Origin: Clostridia bacterium
Lineage (GTDB): Bacteria > Bacillota > Clostridia > Christensenellales > Borkfalkiaceae
DNA length: 64,000 nt
Assembly: GCA_017463105.1 (NCBI GenBank)
Contig: JAFTPU010000012.1
Location: 62,001 to 126,000, forward strand
Direction of reading: 5' to 3'
Shown here piece by piece: positions 34,114 through 41,045 of this stretch (positions are counted from its first letter, which is position 1; each line of letters opens with the position of its first letter). The position numbers were made by a program, and so were the translations under genes. The notes below the pieces were generated by a model. That model saw only the letters and a list, made by a program, of their open reading frames with translations, ran no database searches and was not told the origin of the DNA.

Positions 34114-34722
34114 ATGAAAAACTATATATGTATCAATGGCATAAAAACAGAGCTCACGGATGATCAGATGAAGCTGCTTGAAATTTTGAACGAGCCTGTC
34201 GCAACGTTAAGTGCCGACGGGGCGATTGCAAAAATTGGGAAATACGAGTTTATCGTGTTGAAGAATGATAAAACGCTTGGCACGGTAGAGTTGCTTTTGA
34301 AGAATACGCTCGGTGACGATACCGTATTCGGCGATACTTGTGATTTTAAAACGAGCAAGGTAAAAGGTATTCTCGACACTTTTGCAAAGCAGGTCGAAGA
34401 GATTGTCGGGGAGGACAATCTGCTTGCGCACAATGTTGATTTAACGGCGTTAGACGGTCTGAAAGATTACGGGAGCGTAGAAACGAAAATGTCCTTGCTT
34501 ACGCTTGCACAATATCAAGAATACATAGAAATCCTTGACCGTGATATATTAGGCGCTTGGTGGTGGTTGGCTACGCCGTGGAGTACGCCTAAACACAATT
34601 ACGAAAAAGTGGTATTATGCGTTTCGCCGCGCGGTTATGTTTACTTCAATTTCAGTGACTACGGCGGGGACGGCGTTCGTCCGTTTTGTGTCTTAAAATC
34701 TAATATCTTTGTATCTAAATAA
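34114..34722 (+). CDS. DGR target protein 1 (variable protein)
   Basis: A 202-residue protein whose C-terminal part (about 145-200) has a C-type-lectin/formylglycine-enzyme-like pattern, WWWLATP ... CVSPRG ... GVRPF, as in DUF6273 and DGR variable proteins. Residues 169-191 are encoded by VR1. The N-terminal 140 residues are unrecognised, with no signal peptide or membrane segment, so the protein is probably cytosolic or carried in particles. AAAGGAG precedes the ATG. The differences from the template repeat are all at template adenines. First of two tandem targets. Confidence 0.88.
   Translation: MKNYICINGIKTELTDDQMKLLEILNEPVATLSADGAIAKIGKYEFIVLKNDKTLGTVELLLKNTLGDDTVFGDTCDFKTSKVKGILDTFAKQVEEIVGEDNLLAHNVDLTALDGLKDYGSVETKMSLLTLAQYQEYIEILDRDILGAWWWLATPWSTPKHNYEKVVLCVSPRGYVYFNFSDYGGDGVRPFCVLKSNIFVSK
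34618..34686 (+). repeat. DGR variable repeat VR1
   Basis: 69 bp aligned without gaps to the template repeat at 35683-35751. All 46 non-adenine template positions are identical; 15 of 23 template adenines are replaced by T, G or C. It ends at CCGTTT, after which similarity stops. Confidence 0.95.
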
Positions 34723-34737
34723 AAGGAGAAAATAAAA

Positions 34738-35280
34738 ATGGAAAACAAAAAAAATCTAATGAAAGTAGGTGTCGGCGAGGTGTTCAATATCGCAGGGTTT
34801 GATTTTATCAAATTTTACGACGAAAACGGAAATACGGTAGCGGTGGCGAAAGACAGTTGGTTTAGCTCTGTGTTTGGGGATAACAACAATTTTGCGAAAA
34901 GTAAGCCTTTGAAACGGTTAGTAAAAGAATACCTCCCGAAAATCGAGGCGGCAATAGGCGCGGAGAATATCGTGGCGCACGAGGTAGATTTGCTTTCTAT
35001 GGACGGTTCGGATAAATGGGGAAAAGTAAATTGTAAAATAAGTATTCCCACGTTTGATTTTTACCGAAAGAACGTAAAAGTCTTTGATAAGCATAAACTC
35101 GATAGTTGGTGGTGGCTTGCAACACCTGATACAACCACTGACCATTACAACCACGATTATTGGGTTTCTTGCGTTTCGCCGCGCGGTCATGTACGCAACT
35201 ATTACAGTCGCAGCAGCGATTGCGGCGTTCGTCCGTTTGTAATTTTTGTATCTTCTATCTCTGTATCTTGTGAGGAATAA
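34738..35280 (+). CDS. DGR target protein 2 (variable protein)
   Basis: A 180-residue paralogue of target 1. It shares the WWWLATP ... CVSPRG ... GVRPF lectin-like C-terminus and, loosely, the N-terminal domain. Residues 145-167 are encoded by VR2. It starts 15 nt after target 1, with AAAGGAG before the ATG, and ends 3 nt before avd. No export signal is present. The two targets have different residues at the variable positions (for example YVYFNFSDYGGD against HVRNYYSRSSDC), as expected for independent diversification. Confidence 0.88.
   Translation: MENKKNLMKVGVGEVFNIAGFDFIKFYDENGNTVAVAKDSWFSSVFGDNNNFAKSKPLKRLVKEYLPKIEAAIGAENIVAHEVDLLSMDGSDKWGKVNCKISIPTFDFYRKNVKVFDKHKLDSWWWLATPDTTTDHYNHDYWVSCVSPRGHVRNYYSRSSDCGVRPFVIFVSSISVSCEE
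35170..35238 (+). repeat. DGR variable repeat VR2
   Basis: 69 bp aligned without gaps to the template repeat. All 46 non-adenine positions are identical; 13 of 23 adenines are changed. Confidence 0.95.
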
Positions 35281-35283
35281 AGT

Positions 35284-35652
35284 ATGGCTGACACGGATTT
35301 GAAAGTGATAGTAAAGGCAAAAGAGCTTGCCGTACATACGTTCAAATTAACGTCGAATTGTAACAGATACCCAAAGAAATTTCGGCATTCTCTTGTCGAT
35401 AAAATGCAAATAAAAAGCCTTGATATTTATACGACGCTGTTTGAAGCAAACAGGATAAATAATCAATCGCATAAAAGTGCAAGGCTTGAAATGATAACGA
35501 GAGCGATAGCATATTGCGACGAATTACTATTCTTCATTGAGTTGTCTATGAATTTAGAGTTATTAACGGACAAATCGGCGGGCTATTGGACGAAAATGGT
35601 TTCCGACGTGAAGTATATGTCTATCGCTTGGAGAACGAAAGAAAAACAGTAA
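35284..35652 (+). CDS. avd: Avd-like accessory variability determinant
   Basis: A 122-residue, basic, four-helix-bundle protein of the Avd/23S-intervening-sequence family (FKLTSNCNRYPKKFRHSL, followed by a C-terminal helix with IAWRTKEKQ). In known DGRs, Avd forms a pentamer that binds the reverse transcriptase and the template RNA and is needed for mutagenic retrohoming. It sits directly between the second target gene and the template repeat, the standard DGR order. There are 3 nt between the target stop and its ATG. Confidence 0.88.
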   Translation: MADTDLKVIVKAKELAVHTFKLTSNCNRYPKKFRHSLVDKMQIKSLDIYTTLFEANRINNQSHKSARLEMITRAIAYCDELLFFIELSMNLELLTDKSAGYWTKMVSDVKYMSIAWRTKEKQ

Positions 35653-35682
35653 TTTAAACAGGTTGTGCGTTGTATTTTCTCT

Positions 35683-35751
35683 TGCGTTTCGCCGCGCGGT
35701 AATGTAAACAACAATAACAGTAACAACAACGAAAACGGCGTTCGTCCGTAT
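35683..35751 (+). repeat. DGR template repeat (TR)
   Basis: A 69-bp template between avd and the reverse transcriptase. Its variable core (35701-35736) is built mostly from AAC/AAT codons in the frame of the targets, which allows many substitutions without stop codons. It is 30 nt after avd and 102 nt before the RT start. Confidence 0.95.
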
Positions 35752-35853
35752 TGGTGTAATGTTCGACAGAGTAGGCAACAGCCGAAATCAATACACACAC
35801 AACAAAAGAACGCACAACCTTTCCGAAAGGATAAACAAAAAGGATTATGTTGT

Positions 35854-36927
35854 ATGACCGACTTTGAAAAGGTGATAGATTTTCAAAATATGTATAAAGC
35901 ATACCGAAAATCACGGGCGGGTAAAGGCTTTAAGACAAGCTCGGCAAAATTCAATTTAATGGCTTTGGACGGAATAAACACCCTTATAGAGCAGTTAAAG
36001 AATAAGACTTATAAAATATCGGCTTATAACGAATTTAAGGTTTACGAGCCGAAAGAGCGCGTTATACAAACGACCTCGTTTAAAGATAAGGTCGTACAGC
36101 ATAGTCTATGTGATAACGTTATTCTACCAAGGTTGCAAAGCGTATTTCTTTACGATAATTGCGCGGGGCAAAAGGGGAAAGGTACGTTATTCGGGCTTGA
36201 TAGATTAAGCGATCAGATGAAAGCTTTTTATGAAAGCTACGGTTTCGACGGCTATATTCTGAAATGTGATATTTCAAAATTTTTCTATAACATATCCCAT
36301 AGGCAATTAAAGGATATCGTCAACTATTATTTTTCGTACGATAAAGATATTTGTTGGCTTTGTAATTTGTTTATAGACAGCACCGAGGGAAAAGGCATAC
36401 CGCTCGGAAATCAAATAAACCAAGGCTTTGCTCTGCTTTATTTGGACGGTATGGATAAGCTGATAAAGTACGAGTTAAAAATAGAATTTTACGGGCGGTA
36501 TATGGACGATTTCTATTTGATACACTGGGATAAAGAGTATCTAAAACATTGTCTTGGTGTAATAGCTGCGTTTTTGGAAACCTTGGATTTAACACTGAAC
36601 GGAAAAACACAAATATTCCCGTTTAAAAACGGCGTAAATTATCTCGGCTTCCATACATACATAACGCCGACGGGCAAGGTTATCCGTAGGCTGAAAAATC
36701 AAAATAAGCGGAACGCACAAAAAAGATTTCTGCGAATAGCAAAGCTTGTTGCAAAAGGCAATCTGACGAAAGAGAAGTTTTATGCTTCTTATAATGCGTG
36801 GAAAAATCATATATCACACGGAAATTGCTATAATCTATCAAAATCAATAGATAAGAAAATCAAAAGCTGTTTAGGCGAAGGAGAAAATCAAAATGCGAAA
36901 ACAACAAAAAAGAACGGCGTTTGCTGA
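35854..36927 (+). CDS. DGR-type reverse transcriptase
   Basis: Copies the template RNA with adenine-specific errors into cDNA that replaces the variable repeats. 357 residues. The palm aspartate is in LKCDISKFF (Asp139), the catalytic YMDD at 216-219 (GRYMDDF), and domain 4 reads GIPLGNQINQ (181-190), where DGR enzymes usually have GxxxSQ, so serine is replaced by asparagine. The thumb is short and basic. There is no maturase or endonuclease domain, which rules out a group II intron. I chose the ATG at 35854; the frame is open back to a GTG at 35665 that spans the template repeat. Confidence 0.93.
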   Translation: MTDFEKVIDFQNMYKAYRKSRAGKGFKTSSAKFNLMALDGINTLIEQLKNKTYKISAYNEFKVYEPKERVIQTTSFKDKVVQHSLCDNVILPRLQSVFLYDNCAGQKGKGTLFGLDRLSDQMKAFYESYGFDGYILKCDISKFFYNISHRQLKDIVNYYFSYDKDICWLCNLFIDSTEGKGIPLGNQINQGFALLYLDGMDKLIKYELKIEFYGRYMDDFYLIHWDKEYLKHCLGVIAAFLETLDLTLNGKTQIFPFKNGVNYLGFHTYITPTGKVIRRLKNQNKRNAQKRFLRIAKLVAKGNLTKEKFYASYNAWKNHISHGNCYNLSKSIDKKIKSCLGEGENQNAKTTKKNGVC

Positions 36928-37117
36928 TTTATTGCGGTCGCGTAATATCAACGCGCGCAAGCTTGGGGAATTGCTCGGGTATAAGGATAAATCCCGTACT
37001 ACCGTCTATAAATGGGTTTACGGAAAAGGGGAGCCGAATGCGGCTACGATGTTGAGATTGATGGAAATACTTGACGTGTCGGCAGAAGAAATTTTACGCG
37101 TTTTTGCGGGCGAATGA
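36893..37117 (+). CDS. Small XRE-family regulator
   Basis: A 74-residue helix-turn-helix protein (ARKLGELLGYKDKSRTTVYKWVYGKGEPN). GAAGGAG precedes the ATG, and its start lies 35 nt inside the end of the reverse transcriptase gene, so it is translationally coupled. It may regulate the early operon that includes the DGR. Confidence 0.82.
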   Translation: MRKQQKRTAFADLLRSRNINARKLGELLGYKDKSRTTVYKWVYGKGEPNAATMLRLMEILDVSAEEILRVFAGE

Positions 37118-37133
37118 AGGGGGCAGGTACGAG

Positions 37134-37343
37134 ATGAACAAGATAACGATACCGCAATGGTTAAGAAACGAGAAACCTGATGAGGCACATTTTTTAGAGA
37201 TTATCAACGTGGCGTTGGAAGATATGCCAGGGATCTCGCTTGCGGACTTTGCAAAAACGATTCACGACGTACTTTACGAGGAGTCTATGGAACGGCTGAA
37301 ACGGGCAGAGGCAAGGCAGTTTAGAAACGGAGAACAAAAATGA
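37134..37343 (+). CDS. Small phage protein of unknown function
   Basis: A 69-residue acidic protein (MNKITIPQWLRNEKPDEAHF). The start at 37134 is preceded by GGGGGCAGG, which matches the dispersed host short repeat (GGGGCAGGTACG). It overlaps the replication gene by 4 nt (ATGA). Confidence 0.65.
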   Translation: MNKITIPQWLRNEKPDEAHFLEIINVALEDMPGISLADFAKTIHDVLYEESMERLKRAEARQFRNGEQK

Positions 37344-38041
37344 TTAAGGACGAAAATTATTATACGGTGCAAGGCTGGATGCGAAACCGTCTGCACCTAA
37401 AAGGCAACGATTTGCACGTTTACGCAATGCTATATTCCTTTTCGCAAGACGGACAATCGGAATTTCGCGGGTCCCTCGATTATATGTCGGAGTTTACCGG
37501 TGGAAGCGAGCGAAATATAAGGCGTAGCTTAAACCGTCTTGAAGAAAATGGGTTAATAGAAAAGGTTGTTTATAATGAAAAAACAGGTAAAACAAACGGA
37601 TTTAAATGTGTCTCCATAGACGACCTAAAAGTGATAGTAAATTGGGGCGGACAAAATGTCCACCCCCCGTTGGACAAAATGTCTGCCCCCGTTGGACAAA
37701 ATGTCCGCCCCATACCTTATAATAATATCTACAATAAAGTAGGTATAACAGTAAGAAAGAAAGAAATTGAAAAAAAGAATAACAAGCAACAGGCGCGCGC
37801 GCCTGCGCATGAGGGGAAATCTCACGAGGAAATTATGATGGAATGGGGTGTCCCAAAGCCGTTACGGCACGAGCTTGGATTATGGCTTACGTCCTGTTAT
37901 AACAAAGGGCATTTGGTGTTGAACGAAGTCTTTGAGGATTTGCTCGGCAACCTGTACGATAAATACGGAAACGACTTTAACGCAATGCGCGAAGTAGTGC
38001 GAAATGCCACGGAAAGCGGTTACGTGCGTATCGTGGTGTAG
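37340..38041 (+). CDS. Replication initiator-like protein with winged-helix N-terminus
   Basis: A 233-residue protein. The N-terminal winged helix (about residues 15-85, NDLHVYAMLYSFSQDG and SERNIRRSLNRLEENGLIEK) resembles phage replisome organisers. A linker (about 100-155) is encoded by tandem iterons, and the C-terminal domain (about 160-233) may be DnaD-like or helicase-loading. Origins inside the initiator gene are known from lambda O and similar systems. No separate helicase loader or helicase gene is seen nearby. Confidence 0.7.
   Translation: MIKDENYYTVQGWMRNRLHLKGNDLHVYAMLYSFSQDGQSEFRGSLDYMSEFTGGSERNIRRSLNRLEENGLIEKVVYNEKTGKTNGFKCVSIDDLKVIVNWGGQNVHPPLDKMSAPVGQNVRPIPYNNIYNKVGITVRKKEIEKKNNKQQARAPAHEGKSHEEIMMEWGVPKPLRHELGLWLTSCYNKGHLVLNEVFEDLLGNLYDKYGNDFNAMREVVRNATESGYVRIVV
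37649..37706. other. Iteron array, candidate phage replication origin
   Basis: Three copies of the palindrome GGACAAAATGTCC (the second ends in T) start at 37649, 37672 and 37694, spacing 22-23 bp, inside the initiator gene. An AT-rich stretch with an inverted repeat (37711-37750) follows, as expected for a DNA-unwinding element. Confidence 0.65.
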
Positions 38042-38050
38042 GGAGGCATT

Positions 38051-38458
38051 ATGGATTTTAAACTCAATTTTCAAGCAGTAATATTTCCTATCCCTCAAAT
38101 TGTAGCAACCTGTGGATCGTGTGGGGCGGAGCTCGCACGGCGGAATTATTCGGGGTATCACGATTATAATCAGCAAAAATCGAATTTAAGGAAGCAAATT
38201 GCTCGGTGTACATATTGTCAGCCGACGGCAGAGCGGGCGGCGGAGAAGGGAAATGCTCCAAAGTGGCAAAGAGAGCCGAACGGCGATTGGATTGCGAAAG
38301 CATTAAACGGCGACTTCCTGATTTGGCGATACGGAAATTCTTTCAAATGGCGGTATAGAGGGTATGGAAAACAAGCCCCGGGTGTAATCGGTTTTTCCAA
38401 AACGATAGATGGAGCAAAGCAAGCGTGCGAAAAGCACAAGCAATGGCGAGGGGTATAG
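38051..38458 (+). CDS. Zinc-ribbon-like phage protein
   Basis: A 135-residue protein with a CGSCG pair at about residue 21 and CTYC at about 53, a possible zinc site, followed by a part rich in aromatic and basic residues (WRYGNSFKWRYRGYG). Function unknown. GGGAGG precedes the ATG. It abuts the next gene without a gap. Confidence 0.65.
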   Translation: MDFKLNFQAVIFPIPQIVATCGSCGAELARRNYSGYHDYNQQKSNLRKQIARCTYCQPTAERAAEKGNAPKWQREPNGDWIAKALNGDFLIWRYGNSFKWRYRGYGKQAPGVIGFSKTIDGAKQACEKHKQWRGV

Positions 38459-38641
38459 ATGAGCGGACGGTTTTGTAAAAATTATAAGCGTTGCTCGATA
38501 CAAGAGATGGGCCCGTGCGATCTTTGGGAATGCTGTCCCGTTTTTAAGGAAGTAAGCGTGGTAGAGAAAATTCTCGAAGTAAGGTGTGCGGCGGAAAAAG
38601 AAAAATTGCAGTCAACCGCAAAAAATAAAAATAAGGTGTAA
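38459..38641 (+). CDS. Small cysteine-rich phage protein
   Basis: A 60-residue protein with five cysteines in its first 27 residues (FCKNYKRCS, PCDLWECC), a possible zinc fold. Function unknown. Copy 2 of the dispersed palindrome (38606-38621) lies in its 3' end. Confidence 0.55.
   Translation: MSGRFCKNYKRCSIQEMGPCDLWECCPVFKEVSVVEKILEVRCAAEKEKLQSTAKNKNKV
38606..38621. repeat. Dispersed prophage palindrome, copy 2
   Basis: TTGCAGTCAACCGCAA, about 32 nt upstream of the next start codon. Confidence 0.65.
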
Positions 38642-38653
38642 AGGAGAAACACA

Positions 38654-39680
38654 ATGGTAAACAACACTCAATTAGATCAGCTTATGCTGACGGACAGCGG
38701 AGAACTCACTTTAAAGCAAAAGCAATTTGTAGATTTACATAAACAGATTTGCTACAATGCGCAAGCAACGGCGGAAAGCTTCGTAAGCTTCGTGCAGAAC
38801 GTTCGCAAAATGAAAGACGAACAGCTGTATTTGGCGGCGGGATATTCGGCATTTGAAGAATATACCGAGAATGCGTTACATATCAAGCAAAGACAGGCGT
38901 ACTATTACGTGTCTATTGCAGAGAGGCTTCCCGAAAGCTTCGTGCGGGGAAACGCATCGCTTGGCGTGACAAAGCTGTCCCTTTTGACGACCGTGGACGA
39001 ATCGGAACGGCAGGAATTGATGGAGCGTATCAATCTTGAAGAAGCCTCTTCCCGTGAAATTTCGGCAGAAATCAAAGCTTTGAAAGCCGAGCGTGACGAA
39101 GCGCAAAAGCAATTATCTATTACGACGGACGAGCTTGCGACGGCACAAAAACGAGAAGAAGGCATTAAGTGAAAAATATTCGGAAGCCTTGACGACGGCA
39201 AAGGGGCTTGCAAAGGAAAACAAGGTTTTGGAAGCCAAGCTGGAAGACGCGCAAAAGGCGGCGGGAACTCCCGAGGTGGTGTATCAGCCTGACATGCAAA
39301 CGGTAGCAGATTTGCAGGCGGCACAAAAACGAAACCAAGAATTAGAGGAAGAGGATAGCAAAAAAGCGGCTCGAATATCCGAGCTGGAAGAAAAGCTGAA
39401 AGCCAAGAAAGAGAAGGACGAGAAAAAGAAATCCTTGGAATTAGAGGCGGCGGAGCGGAAGCTGAAAGAGATGGCGGCGGAGCTGGAAGAAGCCAAAGCT
39501 AAGAAAACCACAATTACAGACGATTCGCTTTTGACGTTCAAGGTCAAATTCGGTGACCTGCAACGCTTAGGTAGTGAAATTCAAGCTATTATCGACGCAT
39601 CGGATAAAGAAACCGCGGACAAGCTTCGCAATGCTATGCGCGCGGTTATGACGAAATGGCAGGAGGGTATGAAGTTATGA
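38654..39680 (+). pseudogene. Coiled-coil phage protein broken by a frameshift
   Basis: The first reading frame (38654-39172) encodes an N-terminal helical domain (AGYSAFEEYTENALHIKQRQAYYY) and enters a coiled coil. It stops at 39170-39172, but the coiled coil goes on in the +1 frame (EKKALSEKYSEALTTAKGLAKEN...) to 39680. Removing one base from the A5 run near 39150 joins both parts into one protein of about 340 residues. The second part has no ribosome binding site of its own. So this is either a single-base insertion, a sequencing error, or an unusual recoding event. Confidence 0.75.
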
Positions 39681-40030
39681 ACGGTAAGGCATTTATCCGC
39701 ATGATGCGCGAGGATATAGAAACGCATAAAAACAAAGCTGTGCTTTCGAGCGTCGTAGACGTCATGGAATACGTGATCAATCAACATCCCGATTGTGAAA
39801 TCGACCCCCACAAAAACGCCGAGGATTGTTATACCGCTATCTTTGAGGAGGTAAGAGTGAATACGGCGCAAAAAGAAGGCACGACGTATTGCTGTTCTAC
39901 TCCGTCTATGTCGATTGAGGCGGTAAGTAAATATTTAGGTCTTATGAAGAGAACGGATAAGGAACAGCCAAAAGCTGTTCCGACGGCGACGGCGGGCGGC
40001 GGAGAAATCGCATTGGAAGATTTCTTGTGA
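39677..40030 (+). CDS. Small phage protein upstream of PcfJ-like genes (PcfK/AcrIIA9-like position)
   Basis: A 117-residue protein. Its helical N-terminal part (IRMMREDIETHKNKAVL, AEDCYTAIFEEVR) and its place directly before a PcfJ-like gene recall PcfK-like proteins, a family that also includes relatives annotated as AcrIIA9. I cannot confirm the family by eye. GGAGG precedes the ATG, which overlaps the preceding stop (ATGA). Confidence 0.5.
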   Translation: MNGKAFIRMMREDIETHKNKAVLSSVVDVMEYVINQHPDCEIDPHKNAEDCYTAIFEEVRVNTAQKEGTTYCCSTPSMSIEAVSKYLGLMKRTDKEQPKAVPTATAGGGEIALEDFL

Positions 40031-40040
40031 GGTAACAGTG

Positions 40041-41045
40041 ATGTGTATGTATAGTATGGGTGCTTCAAAACGCACGAAAAAATCGGTAGAAAAACAAAAC
40101 AGAAAATTTCGGGACAGACAAGCTTTTGCAAAACGGGAAATTACGTATATGAGCGATAGATTGCCTGTAAAATGGGACGAGTGGGCGAACGGCTTTTTCG
40201 ATAAAATTATGTTTTATGAAAAAACCGATAATAAAAAGTACAAAGGGTTTTGCGAATGCGGGGCTTGCGTTGCGCTTTCGCAAGCCCGCAGCGGAAGAAA
40301 AATTGAGTGTATAAGCTGTAAGGAAACGGTTGTATTAAAAGACTGGAAAAGAAAAACTACAATCGAGCAAAGGGATTATTTTGCATTCCTCGACCCCAAA
40401 GCTGACGCGTGGGTTCAGCGGTTATTCGTCGGATATAAGGCAAGCTATTTTGACGGCACGAATACGACGTATAAGCTCTATATGGTGGAGGAGGAACGGT
40501 GCTATTTGTATCCGGACGGAGATAATTATCTTTTCCACGTTGCCTTTGGCGGGGAAATGGGAAAATGGTACGCTGGGTCCGGGCGCATTCATGCTAAGGG
40601 ATATTGTTCTTGGCAGGTAAGCGATCAAGCTTTACATACCTATCCGTATAATTTGGAACGGATATTTCAAAATACCATTTTTCAATATTCCGCGTTTGAA
40701 ATTGCCGCAAAAGTAAGTTTTGTCGATCCTGTGAGATACCTTTTGAGGGAAAGGAAAGAACCGAAGCTTGAAATGCTGTATAAACTGGGTTTGTATAAGC
40801 TGGCGGAGCAGGTTTATAACCCGAGCTGGTATGAGGATGAGATACTTGACGAATTACGAGATACAGACGCTTTAAAGAAAATCGGCATTGACCGTATGGA
40901 AGAGGTTGAAGAATGTCGGTATTTATCATTTGACCAGTTGGTTGCGCGTAAAGAAATCAAAAGATGGAAGATAAATCCGTCGGATAGAATGGATGCGATA
41001 GAATTTATCAGGTGTTTAAATGAAAAAAAGCGGTGCGGATTTTGA
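40041..41045 (+). CDS. PcfJ-like protein, N-terminal part
   Basis: A 334-residue protein with a CECGACV/CISCKE zinc-ribbon pair (about residues 70-95) and an aromatic-rich middle part, as in the N-terminal halves of PcfJ-like phage and plasmid proteins. GAGGT precedes the ATG at 40041. The frame ends at 41045, while the C-terminal PcfJ domain follows in the +1 frame from 41020, with an A7 run (41023-41029) at the junction. Related proteins are usually one chain. Confidence 0.7.
   Translation: MCMYSMGASKRTKKSVEKQNRKFRDRQAFAKREITYMSDRLPVKWDEWANGFFDKIMFYEKTDNKKYKGFCECGACVALSQARSGRKIECISCKETVVLKDWKRKTTIEQRDYFAFLDPKADAWVQRLFVGYKASYFDGTNTTYKLYMVEEERCYLYPDGDNYLFHVAFGGEMGKWYAGSGRIHAKGYCSWQVSDQALHTYPYNLERIFQNTIFQYSAFEIAAKVSFVDPVRYLLRERKEPKLEMLYKLGLYKLAEQVYNPSWYEDEILDELRDTDALKKIGIDRMEEVEECRYLSFDQLVARKEIKRWKINPSDRMDAIEFIRCLNEKKRCGF

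Noticed and set aside
35854..36927. Group II intron or retron reverse transcriptase
   Set aside because: There are no maturase or endonuclease domains and no intron-like RNA around it, while template and variable repeats and Avd fit a DGR fully.
39677..40030. Firm call as anti-CRISPR AcrIIA9
   Set aside because: Only position and weak helical resemblance support it; no catalytic or diagnostic motif can be checked by eye.
41020..41045. Programmed -1 frameshift at A AAA AAG in the PcfJ-like gene
   Set aside because: The downstream frame is +1 relative to the upstream one; a -1 slip would enter a different frame, so the classical heptamer cannot join the two parts.
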